Assembly (NCBI RefSeq): GCF_009908295.1
Contig: NZ_JAAALO010000018.1
Coordinates: 1 to 38,891, forward strand
DNA from: Micromonospora rubida
GTDB lineage: Bacteria > Actinomycetota > Actinomycetes > Mycobacteriales > Micromonosporaceae
Direction of reading: 5' to 3'
Length of the DNA stretch: 38,891 nt
Shown one piece after another: positions 1 through 7,668 of the stretch; positions within the stretch are counted from its first letter, which is position 1; each line of letters starts with the position of its first letter. Made by a program: the position numbers and the translations under genes. The notes beneath the pieces are model-generated. The model was not told where the DNA came from. It ran no database searches and worked only from the letters and a program-made list of their open reading frames with translations.

Positions 1-87
1 GCCTCGTCATCGTCGAACCAGACCAACACGACGTCGAGCACACCGCCCCGGCCCCGATCGCCGCATAGCATCAAACCGGATCCCGCG

Positions 88-245
88 ATGGCCGTCTCCT
101 ACACCACCAGCGCGGACGTGACCCGGCCATGGCCAGCAAGCGCGGTGAACTCCCCACCAACCTCGGCCAAGTGGGAAGACGTCGACCGGGACCACCTGCG
201 CGCGTTCTTCATCCACCTGCAGGAGCTTGACTGCAGGCAGGGCTA
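88..245 (+). pseudogene. Remnant of a tyrosine recombinase N-terminal (core-binding) domain
   Basis: The frame reads W-E-D-V-D-R-D-H-L-R-A-F-F-I-H-L-Q-E-L followed by Q-G-Y, which resembles the SAM-like core-binding domain of XerC/phage-type integrases (a 'tR-HLRAF--HL' helix). Just upstream, another frame reads MASKRGELPTNL, which also fits such an N-terminus, so a frameshift lies near 160-170. The resemblance stops at about 245, where the oppositely oriented VOC gene ends, and no catalytic R-HxxR-Y domain is present. A third frame (3-68) reads like the tail of another truncated gene. This looks like recombination debris at the edge of a once-mobile segment. The match is by eye only. Confidence 0.4.
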
Positions 246-617
246 CAGGTATGGGCGTGTGATCAGTTCGATCGCGTGACCTGCGGGGTCCTTGAAGTAG
301 ACCCCGCGACCGCCATGCTCGGTGTTGGTCTCCCCCGGCCGCTTGATCTGCGGGTCGGCCCAGTACGTGATGCCTCGCTCCTCGATATACGCCAGGCATC
401 GCGCGAACAGTTCATCGTCGACGAGGAACGCGTAATGCTGCATCTGGATGTCCACCGGCGGCTCGGCGAACTGGAGCAGCACACCCTCATCCAGCAGAAC
501 ATTGACGAACGGCCCCCACGAAGGTGCCTCCGGAAGCTCGAACAGTTCCCGGTAGAACGCGGCCGACGCGTTCTTGTCCCTGGCAGCAATGATGGTGTGG
601 TTGAATGTGACTGTCAT
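243..617 (-). CDS. VOC-superfamily (glyoxalase/dioxygenase fold) protein
   Basis: This 124-aa protein has the VOC layout of two beta-alpha-beta-beta-beta modules. Putative metal ligands sit at the usual places: His7 in FNHTII, His61 in MQHYAF, and Glu117 in the C-terminal HAIELI strand, preceded by the typical YFKDPAGH turn. VOC proteins of this size include glyoxalase I-like enzymes, extradiol dioxygenase-like proteins and fosfomycin/bleomycin resistance proteins; the substrate cannot be told from sequence. The ATG at 617 was chosen over an upstream in-frame GTG at 821 because the fold begins there and a GGTAGGA stretch lies just before it. It appears monocistronic. Confidence 0.85.
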   Translation of the reverse strand: MTVTFNHTIIAARDKNASAAFYRELFELPEAPSWGPFVNVLLDEGVLLQFAEPPVDIQMQHYAFLVDDELFARCLAYIEERGITYWADPQIKRPGETNTEHGGRGVYFKDPAGHAIELITRPYL

Positions 618-965
618 TCCTACCGTCTTTTCGGTCTCGATCCGAAGACCCGACCGGAAGCCCACGGCGTCCACCAGCCGCACCGATGACAAACCCCGAG
701 ACACCGACGCCCCGGATCCCGCGCGAGGAACGCATACGTCGCGTCGATCTCGGCGTGGCGGCTGAAGTAGCCAGAACCTCCGGGGGGTAGGCCCATCTGG
801 GGCGCAAGCGAAGGCTACCACCGGTTCGCTGTGACGGCGATCGTGTGGGAGCGAGGCAGGCCGCTTCGCCCAGTTGCAGCGGCGCGTGACTGCCGGCCGC
901 GGCCTCCTCCACCTGGCCCATGACTGCCCCCTCCTGCCGCTGTTCTCCCGTTGAGGCGCGCCGCC
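618..965. other. Intergenic stretch, no supported gene
   Basis: About 350 bases lie between two minus-strand genes. It contains an ATG at 921 on the minus strand preceded by AGGAGGGGG, a good ribosome-binding site, but the frame it opens runs into the VOC gene and has no recognisable protein character. Most likely it holds the VOC promoter and leader. Confidence 0.4.
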
Positions 966-1799
966 TCAGTCGCCGGAGTCACCACCGGAGCCGCCGGAGT
1001 CACCGCCGTGGTCGGCGCGCTCCAGCACACCGCCCGAGTCAGGCGGGTCGAATTCCGGCGGATCCTCCCGCATCTTGAGCTCCTGCACATGCTGCTCGTG
1101 GGGCAGTCGCGTGCCGGTGAGCCGATAGCGCCGCAGGTCCCGACGCGTACGCAAGACCGTCATCAGGAGGAGCAGGCCGAGTCCGGTGCCGGTGAAGCCG
1201 TACCCCAGATTGCGTAGAGGCGGGTAGGACTGCATGGTGTCCGGCAGGAACCAACCTCGTGGATCGACCAGCGCCTCCAGCCTGTCGCCGACCTGTAGAT
1301 CATGCTCGGACCTGTAGGCCAGCTCGCCCACGTCCTCGCCGCTCGCGACCGTGGCGACCCGAACCGCCTGGTGGGTGCCGGGTGCGGACTTGCCGGAGCC
1401 GTCCTCGGTGACCACGACGGCCACCCGCTCCCCGAACACTTCGAGGTAGGCGAGGTCCACGCCGATGGGGGCGACGGCGAGCAGGCAGATCGAAGCGATC
1501 GTCATCGGCACGATCCACTCCGGTTCGACGTCCATCTGGTCCTCGCCGATGAACCAGACCATCCCCATGCCGAAGAGACCGAGCAGCATGAACACTGTGC
1601 TGAGCACGACGACGAGCAAGCTGAGGCCGCGGCTGTAGAGGGCACCTGCCGCGCCTCCCGCCACGAAGCAGGTGAGCAGGGATCCGAGGGTCAGCAGGAT
1701 CTGTCGGACAACCAGTCCAGTGCGGGGCACCGGCTCATCGTGCGGGGTTGGCGCAAGCCTCGCGGAGATCAGATCCCGAACGCGGCGGTGGCCCCGCAA
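966..1799 (-). CDS. DUF3592-like multi-pass membrane protein
   Basis: The 277-aa protein has an N-terminal hydrophobic helix (about 33-52), two further helices (about 58-82 and 95-115), an extracytoplasmic-looking beta-rich segment with VGELAYRSEHDLQVGDRLEALVDPRG, a last TM helix (about 200-217) and a Gly/Ser/Asp-rich tail. A beta domain with 'vGd-v-v-vdP' between TM helices is the arrangement of DUF3592 proteins, whose function is unknown. The longest frame starts with TTG at 1799; a GTG about 23 codons later (before PRTGLVVRQ) is equally possible, and neither has a strong ribosome-binding site. No operon partner is evident. Confidence 0.7.
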   Translation of the reverse strand: MRGHRRVRDLISARLAPTPHDEPVPRTGLVVRQILLTLGSLLTCFVAGGAAGALYSRGLSLLVVVLSTVFMLLGLFGMGMVWFIGEDQMDVEPEWIVPMTIASICLLAVAPIGVDLAYLEVFGERVAVVVTEDGSGKSAPGTHQAVRVATVASGEDVGELAYRSEHDLQVGDRLEALVDPRGWFLPDTMQSYPPLRNLGYGFTGTGLGLLLLMTVLRTRRDLRRYRLTGTRLPHEQHVQELKMREDPPEFDPPDSGGVLERADHGGDSGGSGGDSGD

Positions 1800-1968
1800 A
1801 ACAGGTCCAGACCCCGCACCGCCCCCCGCATGCTGCCGTCAGGCTTGTTGAGCAGCACGACCGGCTGAACAGACCCGGGGGTTCCGGGATCACGCCGCCC
1901 TGGCCAAGTCGTGAGGGTCTCCGGCTTGGCAGGCCCCAGGGGATGCGCGCGCTGCCGACAGCATCGGT

Positions 1969-1998
1969 CCTGCTGGGTCGGCCCCTGCTGGGTCGGCC
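1969..1998. repeat. Perfect 15-bp tandem duplication
   Basis: The unit CCTGCTGGGTCGGCC occurs at 1969-1983 and again at 1984-1998, immediately adjoining the large inverted repeat that follows. Confidence 0.85.
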
Positions 1999-2097
1999 TA
2001 CCCTCCTTCGGCCCCTATGGAGCTGCCCCGTTTGTGCTGTCGATGGAGCGGGAGCGTGGACGCGGCTCCATAGGGGCCGAAGGGTAGGTCCCCGACC
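1991..2097. repeat. Long interrupted inverted repeat between two minus-strand genes
   Basis: Arm 1 (about 1991-2023) and arm 2 (about 2065-2097) are inverted copies. The core TTCGGCCCCTATGGAGC (2007-2023) pairs exactly with 2065-2081, the flanking CTACCC pairs, and the outer GGTCGG pairs again after small insertions. The roughly 41-base spacer is itself GC-rich. It lies 50 bp past the stop of the Nudix gene (reading leftwards), so it may be that gene's terminator; it is longer and less regular than the window's other terminators and could instead be a small mobile or structural element. Confidence 0.7.
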
Positions 2098-2146
2098 GGG
2101 CGCGGGCGAGATCGTCGGGCCGCTGGGCGACGGGGCTCAGGGGGCT

Positions 2147-3412
2147 CTATACGTCCACCGCGTGGCTGTCTCTCGCCGACTCGTCCGATGCGTGAGATGC
2201 CTCTTGGGTCAGCCGCCTCGTCAGCTCCTGCCGCACCGGCCACGACGGATCGTTGATGGACTCGGCCAGGCATGCCAGGCCGAAGGCCAGCGGCCATGAC
2301 GCCGAAAGGCTGATCTTGTCCGGCAGCATGGCCAGCGGCTTCCTGGGATTCCACCTGGCGATCGGCGACAGATCCACCGCCAGTACCTCACAGACGTACG
2401 GGCGTTCCGTTCGCCGGATTGCTCGGTCGAGCACCTGGTCGCTGGTGAGGTGAAGAAGGGTGACGGCGCAAAACTCCGGCATGGCACCGCGACTGATCCA
2501 TCGGCCGTGTCCCACGATGTGGCTCTCTTTGACTTCGTCCGAGCTGATATTGCATTCTTCCCGCAATTCCCGCTCGGCGCCGTTGAGGATGATCCGCCCG
2601 ATCGTCAGCCCGGCTCCGTCCTGTGGTGCATCGCAGGGTTCGAGGGCGCCGGAACTGGATGGGGCGAACAGGCCAGGGCTGCCGACGTTGTCCTTTGCCT
2701 GTGCCACGATGATCAGTTGACCATCCGTGGTGAAGGCCAGCGTCGACACGCCGACCGTGTTTGCGAGTCGGCTGCGCCGGAAGGTCGTCAGCCGGTCGTG
2801 CTGATCGAGGATCAGTTCCCTTCCCCGGAGAATGGGCAGCTTGCGGCCGGTCTCCCAGACATCGAATGGGGCCAGCAGATTGCTGCAGAAAAAGTCGAAG
2901 TAACGGCCGGTCCGGAGCTTCACGACCACGTCGTCGTCATCGGGCGGTAAATCAGAGGCAAGCCCAAGTATCTCGCCGTTGTACATCGCAGCCATCCGGG
3001 CCCGCCGGGCCAGGAAGTCGAACGACCAGTTCTTGAGCTCACGAGGAAGTTGATAGGGCGAGCTCGCAATCTCGGCTCTCACGGGCCGGCTTCGCAGCCG
3101 CACGCTCTCCCTTGCCATTACTACGCCAACATCATGTGCGCTTTCTACGACTGCTCCCAATTTCCGAAACTGGCTGGCCAGATCCCGGTAATTGTCGCCG
3201 TCTCGCGACTGGAATCGCACCAACCGCGCCCGGCGGCGATTGGCCCGGATTTCCAGCACTGAAACGAGGCAGCCGGCAGTCGCCGCCACGCCGCTGACCA
3301 CCGTGGGCAGGTCGTTCAGGGCCGTGGCGGCTCCGAAGGACGTCAATGCGATGCCCGCTGTGGTGACCCGGTAGCGCCACAGGCTTCTACGCCACATGCT
3401 CATCGTTGTCAT
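2147..3412 (-). CDS. Two-TM membrane-anchored protein with divergent Nudix domain
   Basis: The 421-aa protein starts with two closely spaced hydrophobic helices (about 16-33 and 36-54), then a basic, helical segment with an IRANRRRARLVRFQSRD stretch, then a C-terminal Nudix-like region (about 215-350). The Nudix signature is partial: RELREE is present at 281-286 as in REUxEE, but the upstream Gx5E half is not in register and N replaces the final G. A SSSGALEP turn at 252-259 resembles the loop before a Nudix helix. Nudix enzymes cleave nucleoside diphosphates linked to another group; whether this copy is active is uncertain. ATG 3412 was chosen because GAGGAAA lies 4 bp upstream; the frame stays open far upstream without protein character. 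Codon use is less GC3-biased than in the neighbours, suggesting recent acquisition. Confidence 0.75.
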   Translation of the reverse strand: MTTMSMWRRSLWRYRVTTAGIALTSFGAATALNDLPTVVSGVAATAGCLVSVLEIRANRRRARLVRFQSRDGDNYRDLASQFRKLGAVVESAHDVGVVMARESVRLRSRPVRAEIASSPYQLPRELKNWSFDFLARRARMAAMYNGEILGLASDLPPDDDDVVVKLRTGRYFDFFCSNLLAPFDVWETGRKLPILRGRELILDQHDRLTTFRRSRLANTVGVSTLAFTTDGQLIIVAQAKDNVGSPGLFAPSSSGALEPCDAPQDGAGLTIGRIILNGAERELREECNISSDEVKESHIVGHGRWISRGAMPEFCAVTLLHLTSDQVLDRAIRRTERPYVCEVLAVDLSPIARWNPRKPLAMLPDKISLSASWPLAFGLACLAESINDPSWPVRQELTRRLTQEASHASDESARDSHAVDV

Positions 3413-3754
3413 GGCTTTCCTCGTGGTCCCCAGCATCCGCGCCCTCCCCGGTGCGACTGACGTCGGCAGCTGGATGGTAGCTACTCTGCGACAGCGCTTC
3501 TGGGGCCGATTATTCGGCTTTGCGGGCATGACCTGGGTATTCGTCTGATTGGTCGCGGTCAGAAGAGTGGAGCCACGCGGGTGACCCGAGTCCAAGGCCA
3601 GGTCGAGGGCGTGGCTCCGGTGTGCCGAACGGTCGGAGCTGGAGTGGTTTGCACTGTCAAACGCGTGGGCGACGGTGATGGTGACGTGGGCGCAAGAACG
3701 GACGCGCCGACGGCCCGTCCCAGTTCGTCGATCCTCGAACGACCGGCGACCCGT
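3413..3754. other. Promoter-side region of the Nudix gene, no gene seen
   Basis: About 340 bases lie upstream of the Nudix gene and downstream of the repeat-protein gene. It holds a 10-bp inverted repeat, GGAGCCACGC at 3569-3578 and its complement at 3609-3618, which could be a regulatory or structural element. Open frames cross the region but lack convincing starts or composition. Confidence 0.45.
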
Positions 3755-3786
3755 TGGTCCCGCGCCGGGCGTCCGGCGCGGGACCA
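3755..3786 (-). terminator. Perfect 14-bp GC hairpin downstream of the repeat-protein gene
   Basis: TGGTCCCGCGCCGG (3755-3768) and its exact complement (3773-3786) enclose a 4-base GCGT loop. It lies 15 bp past the stop of the minus-strand gene 3801-4673. There is no T-run, which is usual for actinobacterial terminators. Confidence 0.8.
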
Positions 3787-3800
3787 CGGATACCTGCCGG

Positions 3801-4673
3801 TCAGCTCGCGCAGACGGCGTACGCGCGTACCTTCCAGTTGCTGCTGAAGCCGTTCTCGTCCTCCGCGGCGCGGACGGTGACGACGGTCGAGGACGTGGCC
3901 CGCATCTCGGTCAGGCGCACCTGGCCCTCGCCGCCGAGGATCTCGCCGCCCACCCCGTGCACGCGGGTGCCGGCGGGGCAGGTGGCGGTGACCGACTGGG
4001 TGGCGGTGGAGCTGTAGACGCTGTCGTCGATCACGCGCTGCTCACCGGGCAGCGGGTCGGCGCAGATCGCGGTGGCGTCCAACCACCACGTGCCGGCGAA
4101 GCCGGTGCCGTCCTCGGCGCCCGCCACCACGACGCTGTTCTGGTTGATGCGCAGATCCTCGAGGACGATCTCGCTGTTCGAAGCCCCGACGACCGCGCCA
4201 CCGACCCCGATGGCGTGCTTGCCGGCCGGGCAGGACTTCTCGAACCAGTTCGACGTGCCGAGGCTGGGCGCCGAACTGCCGGAGACGGTCACCAGGCCCG
4301 GGGGCAACGGGGCGCACACCGCGTTCGCCGTGACCGCCCAGTTGCCGGCCACGCCGTTCTCGTCCTCGCGGCCGGTCACCGAGTACGTGTCGCTGCCGAT
4401 CAGCGGCACCATGATGTCCATGCCGACCTGCCCGAGGCCGGAACCGGTGATCGCGCCGCCGCCGCCGATGACCTTGGTGCCGGCCGGACAGGTCGCGTTC
4501 TGCGACTTCGCGACGCTGTTGCTGGGGCCGGTCACGGTCTTGAGGCTCAGGCCGGGCACCGCCGCGACCGGCCCGGTGAGGGCCACCTGGCCGAGGACTA
4601 GCGCGCTCAGCGCGCCCCCGCCCACGGCGGCGATTCGACGCGACCAACGGTTCCGGTTCGATCCTTCTCGCAT
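3801..4673 (-). CDS. Secreted protein with three ~80-residue Cys-containing repeats
   Basis: The 290-aa product begins with a basic segment (MREGSNRNRWSRR) and a hydrophobic helix ending near AVA-VPG, a Sec-type signal peptide. The rest is three homologous modules. Each contains C-P-A-G-[TK] then a Gly-rich GxGG stretch (TCPAGTKVIGGGG, SCPAGKHAIGVGG, TCPAGTRVHGVGG) and ends with a [RA]ED-x-x-G-x-x-x-x-W-x-[VL] strand and an A-[VI]-C-A motif. Two cysteines per module suggest one disulfide each. I do not recognise an assigned function; such modules are common in exported actinobacterial proteins of unknown role. A good AAAGGAAG ribosome-binding site precedes the ATG. It is divergent from the sigma-like gene at 4801, a plausible regulator. 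Confidence 0.85.
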   Translation of the reverse strand: MREGSNRNRWSRRIAAVGGGALSALVLGQVALTGPVAAVPGLSLKTVTGPSNSVAKSQNATCPAGTKVIGGGGAITGSGLGQVGMDIMVPLIGSDTYSVTGREDENGVAGNWAVTANAVCAPLPPGLVTVSGSSAPSLGTSNWFEKSCPAGKHAIGVGGAVVGASNSEIVLEDLRINQNSVVVAGAEDGTGFAGTWWLDATAICADPLPGEQRVIDDSVYSSTATQSVTATCPAGTRVHGVGGEILGGEGQVRLTEMRATSSTVVTVRAAEDENGFSSNWKVRAYAVCAS

Positions 4674-4800
4674 GGTGTCTTCCTTTTCTAGAGGTGTTCG
4701 ACACCGGTAGGAGCGCGGTCGGGTCGGGATGCCAACAGAAAGTTCCGGAGAAAAATATTCGCGGCTTTACTGGCACCGTTGACGAGCAGCGGGGGACACG
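4674..4800. promoter_or_regulatory. Divergent promoter region of repeat protein and ECF sigma-like gene
   Basis: These 127 bases serve two divergent genes. They are the most AT-rich short stretch nearby (AAAAATATTCG around 4751-4761), consistent with promoters. A GGGGGA ribosome-binding site precedes the plus-strand ATG. No clear dyad operator was identified. Confidence 0.5.
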
Positions 4801-6510
4801 ATGGACACGGCGGCACAGGACGACACCGCGCTGGTCGAGGCGGTGCGTCGCGGCGAGCGGGCCGGGCTGGAGGGCATGTACCGGCGGTACGCCGACCGGC
4901 TGTACACGTACGCCCGGACCATGCTCCGTGAGCCGGAGGCCGTCGCGGACGCCGTCCACGAGGCGTTCCTCACCGCCAGCCAGCGTATCGACCAGCTCCG
5001 CGAGCCTGACCGGCTGCGCTCCTGGCTGTACGCGATCGTGCGCAACGAGTGCCTCAGGCAGCTCCGGGAGCGGTCCCGTTCCCTGCCGTTTGAGGAGGCC
5101 GACGAGCCGGTGGCCGACACCGTCGACCCGGCCACGGGCGTCAACGCCGAGCAGGTACGCGACCTGGTGCACGCCGCGGCCGCCGCGCTGAACCCGGGCG
5201 ACCGCGAGGTGGTCCACCTGGCCATCCGCCACGACCTGTCGTCCGCCGACATCGGCGCGGCCCTCGGGGTGCCCGCCAACCATGCGCACGCCCGCCTGTC
5301 GCGCGCCCGCACCCAGCTCGAACGGGCGCTGGGGGCGCTGCTGGTGGCCCGTACCGGGGCCCGGGACTGCCCCACCCTCGCCGGCCTGATCGACGGCTGG
5401 CAGGGCCGGCTCACCCCGACCCTGCGCAAGCGGGTCTCGCGGCACATCGAGGGCTGCGTGGTGTGCGGGCTGCTCCGGCGGGAACAGCTCAGCCCGGCCG
5501 CGCTGCTGTCGGCGTACACGGCACCGGCCTTCCTGGTCGTCGCCGACACGGTGTGGCCGAGACTGGCCGAGGTCAGCGCGACCGACGTCCCGGCCGGCCC
5601 GGCGGCCGACGCGGCGAGTGCGGTCCCGGCCGGCCCGGCGGCCGACGACCCTCCTGGTCCCGGCGACGCCGAGCCGGCGGACGGACCGGCCGAGGGGCAC
5701 ACGTCGGCGGCCGGCGGTGCGGCGGTGTCCCCGGGCAATGCGGCGGCATCTTCGGGCGGTGCGGCGGTGCCGCGTGGGGTGGCGCACGCCGTGCGGGCGA
5801 CCTCGCGGTCGGACCGCGACCGTCGCCGTCGGAGGCTGGCCGCGTCCGCGGCCCTGCTGATCCTCATCGCCGTGCTCGGCACCTGGGCACTGGCCCCCGG
5901 TCGCCCGACCGCAGGCCAGGACGGCTCTGGCCAACCGGTGTCCGAAGTGCTCGGTTTACCGGCCGGGGAGCCGGCGGCACCCCCCGCCGCGCCGCTGCCG
6001 TCCGTCACTGCCACGGAAGCCGACCCGCCAGCTCCGGCCGGCGCCGGCGGTGCGACGTCCGGCCCCGTCGCCGGGCCGGCGGACGGCGACGGGGCTGCCG
6101 GGGCCGATGCGCCCACACCGCCCGATGTCGTGCCGGGTGGCGCCGCACCGGCACCGACCACGGCACCGAGCAGGCCGCCGACCGTGCCCCGGCCGACCAC
6201 CGCACCGCAGGTCGCCGCCCCGTTCACGGCCTCCGCCGCCGCGCGGGTGCGGTGCGGTGCGGAGACGTACAGCCTTGCGGTGCAGGCCACCGGCAGTGCC
6301 ACGCTCGGCGGCGCCGAGGTTCGCTGGACACCTGCCGGCGGCCGCACGTCGGCCCGGGCCATGACGGTGGACGGGTCCGCCGGGCGGGTGACCGTCGGAG
6401 GGCTGCGCGCGTCGGCGCTGACCTGGTCGGTACGGGCGACCGCGGTGGACGGCCGCACGGCGCAGAGCCCGACCTACACGATCACCGACCCGTGTGTCCG
6501 GCCGGGATAG
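4801..6510 (+). CDS. ECF sigma factor fused to a zinc-finger anti-sigma-like membrane module
   Basis: The 569-aa protein has sigma region 2 at about 8-92 (AGLEGMYRRYADRLYTYAR..., LRSWLYAIVRNECL) and region 4 at about 118-175 (LNPGDREVVHLAIRHDLSSADIGAALGV..., a helix-turn-helix). A H215-x3-C219-x2-C222 motif follows, the zinc-binding signature of ZAS anti-sigma factors, then a Pro/Ala-rich linker, an arginine-flanked TM helix (about 346-364), a Pro/Thr-rich extracytoplasmic stretch and a C-terminal beta-rich domain of about 95 residues with two cysteines. Family knowledge: ECF sigma factors are usually held by a separate membrane anti-sigma; here both halves are one chain, so release probably needs proteolysis or a conformational signal. 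Its divergent neighbour is a candidate target. The alpha/beta hydrolase follows 215 bp downstream and need not be co-transcribed. Confidence 0.88.
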   Translation: MDTAAQDDTALVEAVRRGERAGLEGMYRRYADRLYTYARTMLREPEAVADAVHEAFLTASQRIDQLREPDRLRSWLYAIVRNECLRQLRERSRSLPFEEADEPVADTVDPATGVNAEQVRDLVHAAAAALNPGDREVVHLAIRHDLSSADIGAALGVPANHAHARLSRARTQLERALGALLVARTGARDCPTLAGLIDGWQGRLTPTLRKRVSRHIEGCVVCGLLRREQLSPAALLSAYTAPAFLVVADTVWPRLAEVSATDVPAGPAADAASAVPAGPAADDPPGPGDAEPADGPAEGHTSAAGGAAVSPGNAAASSGGAAVPRGVAHAVRATSRSDRDRRRRRLAASAALLILIAVLGTWALAPGRPTAGQDGSGQPVSEVLGLPAGEPAAPPAAPLPSVTATEADPPAPAGAGGATSGPVAGPADGDGAAGADAPTPPDVVPGGAAPAPTTAPSRPPTVPRPTTAPQVAAPFTASAAARVRCGAETYSLAVQATGSATLGGAEVRWTPAGGRTSARAMTVDGSAGRVTVGGLRASALTWSVRATAVDGRTAQSPTYTITDPCVRPG

Positions 6511-6525
6511 CAGGGGATTCCGGCC
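6500..6525 (+). terminator. Possible weak hairpin over the sigma-like gene's stop codon
   Basis: GGCCGGGA (6500-6507) pairs with TTCCGGCC (6518-6525) with one wobble/mismatch around the TAG stop. It is a modest candidate terminator. The remaining 200 bases to the next gene hold no gene. Confidence 0.3.
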
Positions 6526-6725
6526 GGCATCCCACTGCCCTCGGTGACCGCGTCGGCGGACCCGCCCACGGTGGCTTGCCCCCGTCGTCCCGGCCGACCC
6601 CGGATCCAGGGCGGGTGGCGGCCCACTGGACGCCGCCGGGGGAGGGGCCGGGGCGATCCGCGCCGCGATTTTGTACGACTGGTGTTGGATCGGGGCGAGT
6701 GGCCGGACGAGCGGGAGGTGCCCTG

Positions 6726-7523
6726 GTGAGCTACGCGGAGGTCAACGGCCTGCGGTTGTGGTACGAGGTGCACGGCGCCGGCCGTCCCCTGGTGCTGCTG
6801 CACGGCGGGTACGGCGCGGTGGAGATGTTCGCCCCGGTCCTGCCCGCCCTCGCCGGGCGCCGCCGGGTGATCGGGGTCGACCTCCAGGGGCACGGCCGCA
6901 CCGCCGACGTCGACCGCCCGCTGCGGTACGAGTCGATGGCCGACGACGTCGCGGCGCTGATCCGCCACCTCGGCCTCGGCGAGACCGACGTGCTGGGCTA
7001 CTCGCTGGGCGGCGGCGTCGCCCTGCGGATCGCGATCCAGCACCCGGACCTGGTGCGCCGGCTGGTGGTGGTCTCCGCCCCCTGCCGTCGGCAGGGCTGG
7101 TACCCGGAGGTGCTGGCCGCGATGGACACCCAGGACGAGCGGACGGGCGAGGGGATGCGGGGCACCCCGCCGCACGAGCTGTACGCCCGGATCGCCCCGC
7201 GCCCGCAGGACTGGCCGGCGCTCTGGGCCAAGACCGGCGACCTGCTCCGCCGCGAGTACGACTGGTCGGCCGAGGTGGCCGCCCTGGCCAACCCCACCCT
7301 GCTGGTCTTCGCCGACGCCGACTCGATCCCGGTCGGCCACGTGGCGGAGTTCTTCGGGCTGCTCGGCGGCGGTCACCGCGACGCCGGCTGGGACGGCACC
7401 GACCGTCCCGCGTCGCGGCTGGCCGTGCTGCCCGGCCTCACCCACTACGACGTCGTCGCCTCGCCGGCGCTGCCCGCCGCGGTGATCCCGTTCCTCACCA
7501 CCCAGGTCCGCGAGCCGGCCTGA
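6726..7523 (+). CDS. Alpha/beta-hydrolase fold protein
   Basis: The 265-aa protein has the hydrolase hallmarks in order: an oxyanion-hole strand PLVLLHGGYG (about 19-28), VDLQGHGRT, the nucleophile elbow GYSLGGG with its Ser near residue 93, an acidic residue in LVFADADSIP (about 195-204) and the catalytic His in LPGLTHYDV near the C-terminus. The length is typical of a single-domain esterase, lipase or C-C hydrolase; the substrate is unknown. GTG 6726 was chosen because GGGAGGTG lies at a suitable distance and homologues begin near 'vngl-lwYevhG'. Its stop falls inside a 15-bp tandem repeat. Confidence 0.9.
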   Translation: MSYAEVNGLRLWYEVHGAGRPLVLLHGGYGAVEMFAPVLPALAGRRRVIGVDLQGHGRTADVDRPLRYESMADDVAALIRHLGLGETDVLGYSLGGGVALRIAIQHPDLVRRLVVVSAPCRRQGWYPEVLAAMDTQDERTGEGMRGTPPHELYARIAPRPQDWPALWAKTGDLLRREYDWSAEVAALANPTLLVFADADSIPVGHVAEFFGLLGGGHRDAGWDGTDRPASRLAVLPGLTHYDVVASPALPAAVIPFLTTQVREPA

Positions 7524-7574
7524 CCGTGGCCTGCCTGACCGGGGCCTGCCTGACCGTGGCCTGCCCGACCGGGG
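7515..7574. repeat. Four 15-bp tandem repeats across the hydrolase stop codon
   Basis: Four units of the form CC[GT]GCC[TC]GACCG[TG]GG occupy 7515-7529, 7530-7544, 7545-7559 and 7560-7574. Units alternate ACCGTGG and ACCGGGG, suggesting a 30-bp duplication of a 15-bp repeat. The first carries the TGA stop. Confidence 0.85.
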
Positions 7575-7639
7575 CCGGCGTCGGGCCTCGGGCGTCGAGT
7601 GCGGTGTCGAGGTCCCCGGGCCGGATCCGAGGTTGCGTT

Positions 7640-7655
7640 TAGGCGTATACGCCTA
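7640..7655. promoter_or_regulatory. Perfect 16-bp palindrome, likely PadR operator
   Basis: TAGGCGTATACGCCTA is an exact dyad ending 13 bp before the PadR gene's ATG. PadR regulators bind short dyads near their own promoters and repress them, so this is probably the autoregulatory site for 7669-9257. The position suggests transcription starts within or next to it, giving a very short leader. Confidence 0.75.
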
Positions 7656-7668
7656 TCAGGTTGTCCCG

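Noticed and set aside
487..921. Minus-strand frame with ATG at 921 and a strong AGGAGGGGG ribosome-binding site
   Set aside because: It overlaps the well-supported VOC gene on the same strand in another frame, and the translation is Arg/Gly/Ser-rich without fold character. A truncated short peptide cannot be excluded.
4042..5934. Long minus-strand frame crossing the divergent promoter and sigma gene
   Set aside because: It spans two well-supported genes in the wrong frame or strand and is composed of low-complexity basic sequence.
5463..6725. Upstream extension of the alpha/beta hydrolase frame
   Set aside because: The extension lies in another frame over the sigma-like gene and is Arg/Gly-rich noise; the hydrolase has its own GTG and ribosome-binding site at 6726.
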